Shown here: piece after piece, positions 53,485-64,000 of the stretch
Position numbering within the stretch: position 1 is the first letter of the stretch
How the letters are laid out: each line of letters opens with the position of its first letter
Source: Liolophura sinensis
Taxonomy: Eukaryota; Mollusca; Polyplacophora; Chitonida; Chitonidae
DNA length: 64,000 bases
Reading direction: 5' to 3'
NCBI RefSeq assembly: GCF_032854445.1
Contig: NC_088303.1
Location: 15,137,501-15,201,500 of the forward strand
Program-made: the position numbers and the translations under genes
Notes under the pieces: generated by a model
Told to the model about the DNA's origin: nothing
Database searches by the model: none
What the model saw: the letters and a program-made list of their open reading frames with translations, nothing else

Positions 53485-53745
53485 TATATGCTTGCTTGGG
53501 GTTTAACATCGCACTTAACAATTTTTCAGTCAAATGACGACGAGGAGTCATTAGGTATGTGTACATAATTATACTGTGTCTTCTTGTGACAGGGCGAGTC
53601 CATGCCGCCAAAGTGCAGCGGCTACAGAAGTATCATGCCGAAGACACCAGACATGACACCCCACTCAGTCATGACGGGCCAACCAGTCTGGTTTCCTTGC
53701 TCTAACCTCTCAGTGCTGAGCGCCAAGCAAGGCAGCAACAAGTAC
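53485..53745 (-). mobile_element. SINE-B2 copy, minus orientation
   Basis: It starts on plus with the tail 'gcttggggtttaacatcgca', 'cttaacaatttttcagtcaa' and 'atgacgacgaggagtcatta'. The body is 'cttcttgtgacagggcgag', 'gaagacaccagacatgacac' and 'ggttt.cttgctctaacctc', ending 'cagtgctgagcgccaagcaa'. The body is shared with 12500-12690 and 43147-43410. Confidence 0.88.
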
Positions 53746-54964
53746 CATTTTTGAAGTCTTTGGTATGCTGACTATGTAGTGCTAAGACTTTTTTGGTTAT
53801 ATGAGAGCGGTTAGCTTTATGTGTCGAGGAAACCTGAGTCCCAGGATGAAACCGCCGTCTTTACAGGTACCTGACAAATCCCCTGAAAGTCATGGGCGAT
53901 GTATAGCTAAAGTTTGACTGGAACACGCTACGTCATGGGTAAAGGGCCTGGTAGTCACACGGAGCGCTTTAGATACCTGTATCATCGAAGCCACGAAGCA
54001 GGAAAGTGCAGTTTCATAAAGGATATTTAAATCGGTATTTGTTAAGACTTGTACAAACCGCGATGATGAATACCATGTAGAACATCGTGGCACTTTTTGT
54101 GTTGAAAATGCACTGAAAGTGGTAAGATATATAGCTGAACCGGCCCGCAGACATCCCCTACATGCGAATGAACAAACATTGCTTTAAGCTCCTAGTCTTT
54201 GTATTTCTTTTTCACATTTTAGTTCCCCAGATCTGTTTATCCCAGATTTGGAGAGAGACTGTTGATAATTTATGTGATAGTCTGTGTGAGAGTGGTATAT
54301 AGCCAATGGAAATGAAGTGACTCGTATGCATGACAGAAAACCTCCATTGTAGGCCATTTGACAAGGGCAGGTGACTACATCAAGTTTTGAAATGGAGCGC
54401 GTGCTGACGTTGGTTTTGGCCCATAATTGTTCGGACAACCTTTTTTTGGTCAAAGAAATCTCGGACCATTTTCTGAAAGTTCTTTCCTCAGATAACCATG
54501 GATAATGGTACCCTTTCAGAGTAATGTATCGGTAAATGTAGAAATGTGTGCATGAAATGTGTACGCTAGAGCATCTGAGCAATCCTCTTTGCAAACTAAA
54601 CAGACATATACGTCTGAAGCTTTTTAATATGTTTCAAAACCCTTTAACACATCAGAGTTACATTATAACCACAGACAGCTCTGCGAATCTCGGAGTGAGA
54701 TGCTTATATATATATATCTTTCAATCGTTAGGACATCAGGAAACTGCGGGACAAAAGATTGGTCTGAGATATGGAATTTGTAGCTTTCCCTCTCCCTCAG
54801 GGCTTTTGGGCCTTGGTGACAATAAGCGGTCAACGTCGCTCGTCTGGCCGTTTGCGTAGTTTTGTTGTCCATTGATATACCGTGCATATCTGTACCTCAC
54901 ACGTGGAAAATTTCGTCAGCAACTTACTAAAGGTCGGTGGTTTTCCCCGGACAGCCAATTTGTA
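53746..54964. other. No gene recognised
   Basis: The minus-strand open frame 54184-54594 (136 residues) has no recognisable domain. 54910-54960 contains SINE-like 'ttcgtcagcaacttactaaa' and 'ggtcggtggttttcc'. Confidence 0.4.
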
Positions 54965-55085
54965 AGTGAAAAATTTATTTGATTGGTGTTACGTTGTGCT
55001 CAAGGAATGTTTCACTTTCACATGTACGACGGCGACCAGCATATATGGTGGGAGGAAACTGGACAGAGCCAGAGGAATGGCCAAC
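54965..55085 (-). mobile_element. SINE-A copy, minus orientation, truncated
   Basis: 'aatttatttgattggtgtta', 'cgttgtgctcaaggaatgtt', 'acgacggcgaccagcatat' and 'gtgggaggaaactggacaga'. The head is missing. Confidence 0.82.
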
Positions 55086-56044
55086 AAATACATAAATATG
55101 TAAGTATCAGTGCTACAATTTTTCGCCTTGACAGTCGAGGAATGTGTGCTTAATATAACCGCCACTATAACGGCAGGTAATGACGTATTTTAATTGGCTT
55201 GTCAGTTGTAAATTGGAACAACTGTCTCTGATAATTGCGTACATTGGGCTGCCTGTTAACTAGTACATGGAGGGTTAGTGCCTAAGGAGATGTTTCCGCT
55301 GGAGGAAGGTATGAAGGCCACAGACCCACGAGAGGTTTAGAACTCGTTAGTGTCATTACACACCTATCCGAGCGCACTAATTATGTGATCTCTCCTTTGA
55401 TGTCCGCACTGCTGTTTGTAGTGGCTTATTGAAGTCCTTCTCTGCATCCAAGTACTTTGACTCTCTCGCTAGCTAGCAATGAACTGGCCAATTAGAAGCC
55501 AGAATAACAATGCAGTTCAGATAACTATAAACACGCATCTAAACACAGATCCATGACGGCTTTTCTGTGGCATGTGAAATCTACAACGACCTTGTCACAT
55601 TCTAACATTCCGGACAAGGTGTGTTCGTAGAAAACGCCTATATCGATGATTACTTGCAATTGCTGTTGGCAGGGCTTCAGTATTTACTCTCTGAATAAAT
55701 AAAATAATCCCAACTAGGGAAACGATATCAGCTTATTATTATTATTATTTGGAAAACAATGACGAAAGGAAGTAGAAGCCTACATCTGACCACCGTGGAA
55801 CATTCATGAGTGCGACCGTAAAACCATTCATCCCCCTTTCTCCACAGAAAGTCAGTGAAGCATTGTGTTTTATGTGTACGTGGATAAACGCGAAAAATTA
55901 ATAACCTCTTTCATGTGTACGTTTTATTAGGTCTCATAAACACATTTTTTATTGATATTCTCTAGGGTTGTCAAGTGAAGTTTCATACTATACCAGCGTT
56001 TTTATATATATTAAAGTCTACCTCTTTCCTTTCAGAATTTTGCT
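55086..56044. other. No gene recognised
   Basis: Unique sequence with a short (TTA)n near 55733-55748. No exon supported. Confidence 0.5.
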
Positions 56045-56310
56045 TCGAGTGAGTGAGCGCTTGGGGTTTAGCGTCGTTTTCAGTCATATGACGACGAAGG
56101 AATCCTTAGAGTGCCTGTAATGTGCCTCCTTGTTGTAGGACACATTTCCACTGCTCTTTTATCTAATGCTGTTTCACTGAGACGCCTTACCGAAGGCAAG
56201 TAAGGCGCCACACGAGGAAATTACAAAATCCTCTTTTTAAGGTCTTAAGTGTGACTCGACCCAGGATTGACCCTGGATCTACCGCTCTACCAACTGTGCT
56301 ATCGGGGCTG
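56045..56310 (-). mobile_element. SINE-B1 copy, minus orientation
   Basis: 'gcgcttggggtttagcgtcg', 'ttttcagtcatatgacgacg', 'gtgcctccttgttgtaggac', 'actgagacgccttaccg', 'ttaagtgtgactcgaccc' and the reversed tRNA-like head 'ctctaccaactgtgctatcg'. Confidence 0.9.
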
Positions 56311-56474
56311 GTTAAGTTTGCTTCGACGTGTAACATGTATTAAACCTGATGTATGCTGAACTGAACGCATAATGTTATATCACACAGCCAGATCAAGGTA
56401 AACCAACTGGTGAGAGCTGAATGACAAGATAAAGTGCGAGTATAAGAGAAAAACCAGGCTTTCGGATAAAGCTG

Positions 56475-56489
56475 AGGTCAAGATGACCT
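56475..56489. promoter_or_regulatory. Perfect estrogen-response-element palindrome
   Basis: AGGTCAAGATGACCT equals the full consensus AGGTCAnnnTGACCT bound by estrogen-receptor-type nuclear receptors. Twelve fixed positions in 64 kb is unlikely by chance (expected about 0.004), but no promoter is recognised nearby. Confidence 0.4.
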
Positions 56490-57399
56490 CCCAGTATAAC
56501 TACATGTATCTCCTGTATATTTAACGGTTTATTAAACATTATCAAAGAGCAACACCCCAGCTCTGGGTTGAAATGTTGCTTGTCTAAAGCGGAGTTAATT
56601 AGTTAGTTTGTGCCACAGGGATCTTCTTCTAGCCTGGTGCTGTTCAGGCCATAAATTAACAGATGGAACCTTGCTATGTGGCTTATGAAAACATCGGCAG
56701 CAGATCAAACGTTATCATCGAATCCACCAAGGCGCCTTACTTGTAAGTAGTGAGTACCTTTTCTGCACGTGGAATGTTTCCATGGCAAAATCAGCTTAAT
56801 TAGAATTTGTTGAGGTAACCATCCACAAGGATGCCTGTGTGCTGTAAGAAGTCCAAGGCGAATCTTCGTAACTGGTCAAGCCCTTGTGAAAAGGGACATG
56901 CTTACAGTCTGTTTCTTTTAACCAATAGCCTATATTCCACTGCCTGTAAAATCACTCATACCTACTTGCAAAATTACCTTTTGTTAGAGACACGTAACAT
57001 CACATGTAACACCATGTTGGACGTCTATGCAGTTAGAATACTTTTTTCTAATTCATAATGTTAAACTCCATAAGCCTGGATTCGGCACAATGAACTCATA
57101 TTGCGTTCTGTCGCGCCATAATTATTCAAAAGTAAGTGTCGTGTATACAAGCGGTTTTGTTCTCCACTTCATCGAGCAATTGTGTTAGCTTGCTGGAACT
57201 TAGCTTTACTATCATTTAAACAATGTGAAGATGGCATTCTCTTGCAGCAGGACAGTCTCAATGCTGTGATATGTTTTAGTGTTGTCCCGTGGTCGGTCAA
57301 GGACTCATGTCAAGGACATCATAGCAGACACCCAGTTACATTATGCTGGCACCGTTTGGAGCAGTGCTTTTGCAAAGCTAATATTTATTTATTGATTGA
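56490..57399. other. No gene recognised
   Basis: Open frames at 56831-57058 and 57182-57403 are short and show no domain or splice support. Confidence 0.45.
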
Positions 57400-57540
57400 T
57401 TGATATGTTTATTTATTTGATTGATGTTTTACGCCGTGCTCAAAAATATTTTACTTATACGACGGCGGCCAGGATTATGGTGGGAGGAAACAGGGTAGAG
57501 CCCTTAGGAAGCCCACAACCATCCGCAGGTTTTGCGTTTT
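57400..57540 (-). mobile_element. SINE-A copy, minus orientation, truncated
   Basis: 'tttatttgattgatgtttta', 'cgccgtgctcaaaaatattt', 'acgacggcggccaggattat', 'ggtagagcccttaggaagcc' and 'cacaaccatccgcaggtt'. Confidence 0.9.
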
Positions 57541-57994
57541 GGAACAGTGCACAGAGGCTAAATCACCACAAGAGTCGGCATTCAGCTCTATCTTCATAGC
57601 CTGATCCAGTATAAATGGTCTGTGGAAGAACTGTCTGATATGAAATATTGGCAGACGACAAACTCTTGACCAATAAGGTGGCGTGTTCCAGATCATCATA
57701 GTTCCCGCTGGTTCAGAAAGTTGTCGATTATCTGACAAGGAGGGAGCTGTGATTTCATAAAATTGCAGGTCAAAATGTTGGATAATTAAGTTAATGATCG
57801 TTTGGTCTGTACATGCAGGAAAACGTGTCACACACATGACATCATAGATTTTGTACATGTATGGTGATAAAGCTTGGCTATTTTAATCTATGTGCAATGA
57901 AATGTCCGGCAAAAAGAATTTTTAACGAACTGTCTGTACCAATGTACAAGATCTATTTGAACCATTCACTGATATTTCTATAAGTCCTGTGCTC

Positions 57995-58110
57995 CCCCCA
58001 CCCGTTCTGCCCGGTCTCCTCCCACCATAATGCTGGCCGCCGTCGTGTATATGTAAGTTAACTATTCTTGAAAAAACACAATCAAATAAACAAACAAATG
58101 AATAAATAAA
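57995..58110 (+). mobile_element. SINE-A copy, plus orientation, 5' truncated
   Basis: 'gttctgcccggtctcctcc', 'caccataatgctggccgccg', 'tcgtgtatatgtaagtt', 'attcttgaaaaaacacaatc' and a tail of 'aaataaacaaacaaatgaat' type. Confidence 0.85.
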
Positions 58111-58189
58111 TTAGTCTTGGAGTAGACGTCAAGAGCGTTCTTAGTGTGGACAGGGATCGTTTACATGTTTTAAAGGTGTGTTAGGCTTT

Positions 58190-58495
58190 GAGTGAATGAG
58201 GGTGTGCTTAGGGTTTTCAGTCATATGACGACGAAGAAGTCCTTAGACTGCATGCACGTGTAATGTGCCTCCTTGTTGCAGGACGAACTTTTGTCTAGTG
58301 ATGCTTTAGTGAGACGATTTACCCAAGTCAAGAAAACCGTTCCACGCGAGCCACTATACTGATACGCGTCAACCAGTCGTTACAATATTCTCTTAATGCT
58401 GAACGCCAAGGTGTTAAGTGTGACTTGATCCAGGTATGACCCTGCATCTTCCACCCCAGAACCGGACGCTCTACCAACTGAACCATCAGAGCCGG
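58190..58495 (-). mobile_element. SINE-B1 copy with tRNA-like head, minus orientation
   Basis: Best-preserved head of the family: reverse-complemented, 58450-58495 reads 'accggctctgatggttcag' and then 'ttggtagagcgtccggttc', a tRNA-like A box. A B-box-like 'gggtcatacctggatc' follows. The plus strand opens with 'agggttttcagtcatatgac', so the extreme tail is partly lost. Confidence 0.9.
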
Positions 58496-60169
58496 TCTGT
58501 TTGCCTTTGAAGCCTCGAATGTAATGTGAGAAAACCTGCTGAATGCAGTGATTTATCTGAAGTTATCGTTCATGGAGTTATATCCATGCATGAAAGGACG
58601 CGGTGGCCCTGACTTGATATGTATCCCGATGTAAAGTTACGTTACACTCGCCGTATTTAGGAAAACGTGACTACTAAGGAGAACTTCTCAGAAAGCTCGG
58701 TTAGCGATAGACTGTGAATACCTTTGTGCTGATGTGCGCAAGTGATTAGCCTTCATAGTAAACTAAGGTTTTGTTTATTTATAACGAGGCGTTTGATTGC
58801 CTTTGTTTCGTGCAGAATTCATATATTGACATGAAGGTTAATACCAAGCTGGAGGGCTTTAATCGGGTGACTGATAAATTGTGTGTGACCGTCTTAAGAT
58901 TGCTTCTCGCTGACTGTGTTGACGAGGCTGAACGTTGAATGGATTTACTTTGGCAGTTTTAACTGGCTCTGTACTGAGAGACACTCTTCTCTATGTCAAT
59001 ACACAAATAAATGCTTGAGTGTCAACGTGTTGATCAGCTGTTCAACATCGCTAGGGTGGGAAAAGTGCGTTCTACGAGAGTTCACATTTGCATACTTAAA
59101 GCTGATCGCGCAGAATGACAGCCCGTGCATTGATAAACAGCGTGCTAATACCTAACCCAGAGTAGCGCAGCACTCATATTGCAACTGACAAACGATCAGG
59201 TGCCAGAAAAACGACAAACCTATCAAGGTTACATGCTAACAATCAGGGCATTTGAGTTCTCAGATATCAAAAGGAGTGTAATCGAAAGGTAGTGTACATA
59301 CGTGGCGTCAGAACATGCGCGATACCAGTTATTAAGCTGTGTGGTTCAAAGGTTCACAACCTACTCACGACCGCAAAACGGTTGATCTTGGGAAATGTGA
59401 ACATTCCACATTGATACGATCAAAACTGCTTAAGCGCTTTACCTTTTTCAAATGTAGCCATCTTTGACAAACTACATTTGAAAAGAGACAGTCCTATCCT
59501 CCACCCGGTTACCTGTGGTAACTAGAGAGAATATTCCCATTTAATATACGCCGAGATCAATCGTCTTGCCTCACGAGCAAGTATAGGATCCCGCCAACAT
59601 TTTACATTGCTATATTGTTCCCCCCTCCCCCACACCCCACCCCAAAAAAAAGGAGTCCACAAAAATAACAGAAATTCTGTATATTCAAATCGGAATCCCA
59701 CTATCCAACATCCGGTTGATCGTTTAAGTCTCAGATGGACATACTATCTAAGGAAACAGATACTATACCCTAAAACCTGATCTGTATTGAATTGAATTTT
59801 CCTGAGTGATGTCAAACCCCATTATGATACCGTGACAGGATATTATGTTATGAACCACACAATACCACGTTATAGCAACAACAGTATTATGGTGGGATAT
59901 GACTTGGGCCCTTAAGTCTACACACAAACACACACGCACATACACAGTGGAGTTATAGCCCGGACAAAAAAATCATATGTATTTATATAGTATATATAAG
60001 GCAAAGGGCTATGTGCTTACCATGACGACTACAGAAATGAAAAAGTGTGAGTTAGTACAAATTGTCAACTGTGTGTATATCAACAAAAAAGCCCCTCTCT
60101 GTTGAACACAATTGGAACCCGGAGATGAATACGGATGGACAGACAGACAAAATCGCTATAACATAATAA
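58496..60169. other. No gene recognised
   Basis: Unique sequence with a C/A-rich patch at 59620-59650. The 79-residue frame at 58916-59155 has no recognisable feature. Confidence 0.45.
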
Positions 60170-60265
60170 ACTCACGAATATCTCACTTATACGACGGCGG
60201 CCAGCATTATGGTGGGAGGGGACCAAGCAGAGCTCGGGGAAAACCAATGATCTTCGTCATTTGGA
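60170..60265 (-). mobile_element. SINE-A copy, minus orientation, truncated
   Basis: 'cgaatatctcacttatacga', 'cggcggccagcattatggtg' and 'gcagagctcggggaaaacca'. Confidence 0.82.
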
Positions 60266-60279
60266 AAGTGGATTAAGTA

Positions 60280-60347
60280 ACAGTATTATCGTTAATAGAA
60301 TCTGTGCTATATTCAGAAAGAGCAATCCCTATTAACGATAATACTGT
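60280..60347. repeat. Perfect 19-bp inverted repeat with 30-base spacer
   Basis: 'acagtattatcgttaatag' at 60280-60298 and its exact reverse complement at 60329-60347. It lies immediately upstream of the reverse-transcriptase fragment and could be a hairpin or terminal structure of that element. Confidence 0.85.
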
Positions 60348-60365
60348 CATTCATGGCATGTTTGG

Positions 60366-60660
60366 ATGTTCAAGTTGCTTGAATTTCTCATTAATAATAT
60401 CTATGTGAAATTCGAAAAAAAACAGTGCACAGGTATTCCGATGGGTACAAATTGTGCCCCGTCCCTTTTGGCGCACTTATACCTGTTCTCGTGTGAAAGC
60501 AACCGTATACAGAACGCAGAAATTATTAACCAAAGTAATCCTCAAAACATAGCAAAGACTGTGAAAGATATTTACACATCTTCACTGGATTTAAAGTAGA
60601 CAACATCATATTTGGACCTATATTCTTACATGACCAAAACTGTTTCCTCTCTCGCAGACT
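60366..60660 (+). pseudogene. Reverse-transcriptase fragment (retroelement)
   Basis: The frame reads VKFEKKQCTGIPMGTNCAPS and then LLAHLYLFSCES. 'GIPMGTNCAP.LA.L.L...E' is an RT core segment found in many invertebrate retroelement proteins; I think of the Penelope-like group, but this is from memory. A later VKDIYTSSLDL and, after a stop at 60597-60599, SYLDLYSYMT continue the same kind of protein. The YxDD catalytic box is missing between them, so the fragment is internally deleted and dead. Confidence 0.65.
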
Positions 60661-60906
60661 GTACTACAAGAGGGATAGTTTCAGCTTTGGCATTGTCAGC
60701 AGCATACCGAATGTTCCTGCATATCTCGCCTTGTAGCATTTTTGTTAGACTCTGTGTATTATGTGTCGGTTTCAATCAAAGTTTTTACAAAAACTTGTGT
60801 GTCAAGGTTATTCCTTCAAACGCCTTCACTCTACGTTTCTTAAGTTTTACAATGAGTATAATTCTCTTGTAAGTAAATATCTCTGGCGACCCCATTATGA
60901 TTATGT

Positions 60907-61094
60907 TTAATTCCGATTAACCTGGGACAAGAGACTGTATATTCATCATGTTGAATTAGACCACGACGCCGGATACATGGACAACTGCAATCAAAGCCAA
61001 TTTATGTGTCGAAATCACCATTCGTATACCAGCCGCCAAGTGAAAGTGAAATCAGTATCCAAATCGTGTACCATGCTAGAATATAAGTTGTCCA
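60907..61094. repeat. Dispersed element, rearranged copy of 29118-29285
   Basis: 60907-60998 matches 29118-29212 directly. 61046-61094 matches 29238-29285 in inverted orientation. It follows the RT fragment by about 250 bases and may belong to the same retroelement's 3' region. Confidence 0.65.
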
Positions 61095-61324
61095 TGAAAA
61101 AATATGTGTCTCATTTATGCCCTTTTGATTGTATCTTTAACAACCAATTTCTTTCAAGCTAAGTGTAAAGAACTGAAGCTTCTACCGTCTCTTGTTTACA
61201 CCATTTTTTTCAGTTTTTGAATTCTAAAAGGGAAATTTTCTTATTAGCTTTCATATTTATGCTTCCCTGCTTTCTATACTTGGAACCCCTCGCAAGCAGA
61301 CTTCGTAGATCATCATTATTTACA

Positions 61325-61495
61325 AAATTAATTTATTTATTTATTTGATTGGTGTTCTACGCCGTACTCAAGAATATTTCACTTACACGACGGTGGACAG
61401 CATTCTTGTAGGAGAAACCAGGTAGAGCCCAGGGAAACCCCACGACCATCCGCAGATTGCTGACAGACTTTCCCACATACGCCCGGAGAGGAATG
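61325..61495 (-). mobile_element. SINE-A copy, minus orientation
   Basis: 'tttatttatttgattggtgt', 'tctacgccgtactcaagaat', 'gcattcttgtaggagaaacc', 'cacgaccatccgcagattgc' and 'acatacgcccggagaggaat'. The extreme head is missing. Confidence 0.9.
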
Positions 61496-61640
61496 CAAAA
61501 TTAAATTTACCAGTCTTAACATGTTTACATGGATGGTAAGCAAAGTCTGACGATTCACCAGTCGCAAGTGTATCTACCAGAAGAAGAATCAGACATCTCA
61601 AAATTTATAACTGCTTTCGCGTAATTAAATATCTTGGAAG

Positions 61641-62062
61641 CGACTGGTTTAGTATATTAGTGAGAAATGCAGGGGGTTCTCGTATGTTGATAACCTCTGA
61701 ATCATCTAAAATTCGTGGTATGTTTATTAAATCAAAACCCTTTATCTCTCTCTCCCTCTTAGATTTGCCACGTACCGTATACGACTGGTTTAGTATATTA
61801 GTGAGAAATGCAGGGGGTTCTCGTATGTTGATAACCTCGGAATCATCTAAAACTCGTGGTATGTTCATTAAATCAAAACCCTTTATCTCTCTCTCCCTCT
61901 TAGATTTGCCACGTACCGTATACGACTGGTTTAGTATATTAGTGAGAAATGCAGGGGGTTCTCGTATGTTGATAACCTCTGAACCATCTAAAACTCGTGG
62001 TATGTTCATTAAATCAAGACCATTATCTCTCTCTCCCTCTTAGATTTGCCACGTACCGTATA
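61641..62062. repeat. 141-bp tandem repeat, three copies
   Basis: Units start 'cgactggtttagtatattag' at 61641, 61782 and 61923 and end '…gccacgtaccgtata'. Copies differ by only a few bases. The unit is 47 codons long, so both strands carry long open frames (61660-62043 plus, 61605-62009 minus) that repeat the same 47 residues. No domain recognised. Confidence 0.95.
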
Positions 62063-62259
62063 AGGATTCGTACTATAATTTTATGAACAGGTCTATATTT
62101 AGCAGCCTGAGCGATGCATAGATTAGACCCTTACCTCTCTCCTAGATCTGGTCACACTCTGACTTGGGTCCTTATCCCTCTCTTAAATCTGGTCAGACAC
62201 AGACATGGACCTTTATCTCCCTTTGGAGTCTTTATATACCAATGGTGAAACCAGTTATG

Positions 62260-62640
62260 TCAGATATTACATCGGTAACACTGATGTCAGTGGTGTCATA
62301 TTATACACCGGTAACATTGATGTGAATGGTGTCAGATATTACAGTGCTGACATTGTTGTCAATGGTGTCAAATATTACAGTGGTGACCGTGATGTCAGTG
62401 GTGTCAGATATTACAGTGGTGACATTGATGTCAGTGATGTCAGATATTACAGCAGTAACATTAATGTCAGTGGTGTCATTATAACAGTGGTGACATTGTT
62501 GTCAATGGTGTCAGATATTACAGTGGTGACATTGATGTCAATGGTGTCAGATATTACAGTGGTAACATTGATGTCAGTGATGTCAGATATTCCAGCGGTA
62601 ACATTAATGTTAGTGGTGTTATTACAACAGAGCCGCTGAT
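62260..62640. repeat. 36-bp tandem repeat, about ten copies
   Basis: The unit is 'ggtgtcagatattacagtgg' followed by 'tgacattgatgtcagt', with moderate divergence. Twelve codons long, so open frames on both strands are products of the repeat. Confidence 0.93.
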
Positions 62641-62709
62641 GCAACCATGTCAGTGATTATGTAATGTAAAAGCACACGAAGTAAAACCTGAGCAATGGCG
62701 ACAGGAAGA

Positions 62710-62764
62710 TAGTTGGCAATTGGTCACACGTAACCGGTAAAATCCGGCATCTTGTCAAATTACT
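62710..62764. repeat. Dispersed repeat, partner of 25620-25674
   Basis: 'tggcaattggtcacacgtaa', 'ccggt', 'tccggcatcttgtcaaat' matches the intronic copy in NOC2L, same orientation. Confidence 0.6.
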
Positions 62765-63077
62765 TAAATAGTACCAGCTACAACTTACCAACATTGACAG
62801 TGGTGGCAATCATGTCAGAACTGTGGCAATAAAGGTACAACCTGTAAAGAAAGGTCATTTTCAGTATGATTAGATCTGTATGTACTTGCGAGGGTTCTTT
62901 CGGGAAATCTGAAATAAAACAGACACAGATGCGTTACAGAGCTTCACAATCTACTTGGAATCAGTGACATTTACCGTGTTAGAGGCCGGATATTGGCAAC
63001 ATGCGGAGTATCGCGTGCAATAAAGAGATGTAAAATGCAGGCACGCATATTGAGTTACGAGGCAATCAGCAGTTTAC

Positions 63078-63455
63078 GACTGTTAATCAAGACTGAGTTA
63101 TGTCCTTGTAGCCTTAGCATGACTGTTTATCAAGACTGAGTTATGTCCTTCTAGCCTTAGCATGACTGTTTATCAAGACTGAGTTATGTCCTTGTAGCCT
63201 TAGCATGACTGTTTATCAAGACTAAGTTATGTCCTTGTAGCCTTAGCATGACTGTTTATCAAGATTGAGTTATGTCCTTGTAGTCTTAGCATGACTGTTT
63301 ATCAAGACTAAGTTATGTCCTTGTGGCCTTAGCATGACTGTTTATCAAGATTGAGTTATGTCCTTGTGGCCTTAGCATGACTGTTTATCAAGACTGAGTT
63401 TTGTCATTGTAATCAAGACTGAGTTATGTCCTTGTAGCCTTGGCATGACTGTTTA
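63078..63455. repeat. 43-bp tandem repeat, about nine copies
   Basis: The unit is 'gactgtttatcaagactgag' followed by 'ttatgtccttgtagccttag' and 'cat', nearly identical between copies. One shortened unit lies at about 63385-63413. Confidence 0.95.
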
Positions 63456-64000
63456 CATGGAAGATCCTACGGTCAGCATATATAAAATAATAATACATAT
63501 AAAATGATACCTGGGACTAACATCGTTACTGAGTAAATAGGTTAACAGTTTTAATATTACACGTGTATTATATTTCTGCACTGATGTGCAGGCCAGCATG
63601 TCGTTTCAGAGGTAACCAAATAACATCCAACAAAAAATACAATAAAGTACGTCCTGCAAGCATCTGCCTGGATACAGACACTGAAGAAAAAGCGCTTTTA
63701 GTTGCGACGAACAGCCTTATGTGAGACCGGGCTTGTCGTTGCTCTAGGGATAGGTTGGGTTGGGTTAGGGCTACATCGTGGCTGTCATGACATCACATTC
63801 TGGCCAAATGTGCCAGACTATCCAGCAAATCTTTCCAGAATGATTGAAAACTGTTCACTGATGCCCTCTTAATGTAAAAGCAAGGCGATAGGTCAAGCAG
63901 TAATCGACCTTATATCAGTATCGGTGCTCGTCTGTGTTGGCATCACAAATAATAAATAATGTAAGTTCAAAGGTCATAAAATAAATACGCTGGCATTTTT
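63456..64000. other. No gene recognised
   Basis: Unique sequence to the window end. Nothing seen. Confidence 0.45.

Noticed and set aside
54184-54594. 136-codon minus-strand open frame
   Set aside because: No domain. Part of it overlaps sequence similar to 52150-52200, probably a dispersed repeat.
58450-58495. Possible genuine tRNA gene
   Set aside because: The A and B boxes belong to the SINE-B1 head. The anticodon and acceptor stems do not close, and the SINE body follows.
63078-63455. CRISPR-like array
   Set aside because: Units are contiguous with no unique spacers, and the genome is eukaryotic. It is a minisatellite.

Overview
The window is eukaryotic DNA, AT-rich and repeat-dense. 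Its genes are split by GT..AG introns whose exon phases join exactly. It most likely comes from a marine lophotrochozoan, probably a mollusc. I infer this from the abundant tRNA-derived SINE with a tail resembling 'cgccgtactcaagaatatttcactta', which I associate with molluscs and their relatives, and from the secreted EF-hand and Ly6 genes. Nothing looks bacterial: there are no operons, no CRISPR array and no Shine-Dalgarno-driven genes.

Layout. Positions 1-21356 hold no gene I can support. They contain an internally deleted mariner-type transposon (339-569), SINE copies, a 92-bp tandem repeat (6406-6690), a two-subtype satellite (13810-14625) and a 27-bp minisatellite (19187-19380). Positions 21357-26775 (+) carry the last seven coding exons of NOC2L, a nucleolar 60S ribosome-biogenesis factor. 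They splice into 297 residues plus a stop. The N-terminal exons were not found. Positions 28884-34316 (-) carry a small secreted EF-hand protein with signal peptide and four EF loops. A fifth EF-like segment lies in frame just beyond the stop codon. Its introns hold a SINE, a second SINE family and a Ty3/gypsy-like remnant.

Positions 38976-41424 (+) carry a helical-repeat (ARM/HEAT-like) protein with a tiny first coding exon and one 1.5-kb exon, broken by two apparent single-base deletions. Positions 42105-43911 (-) carry a GPI-anchored Ly6/uPAR (three-finger) protein in three coding exons. From 44 kb to the end there is no gene I can assign. That part holds a 131-bp higher-order repeat (46690-47545), long (AT)n tracts, a second internally deleted mariner-type element inserted into such a tract (49728-50325), two orphan exon-like segments (50445-50579 and 51320-51379), many SINEs, a reverse-transcriptase fragment (60366-60660), and 141-, 36- and 43-bp tandem arrays.

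The four genes share no evident pathway. They look like ordinary neighbours in an animal genome. The most informative patterns are the internal duplication in the EF-hand gene, its stop codon upstream of a fifth EF-like loop, the frameshifts in the ARM-like gene, and a homologous 3' tail shared by otherwise different SINE families. I found no convincing undescribed multi-gene system. All exon boundaries were read by eye. SINE boundaries are approximate to about 10-20 bases.
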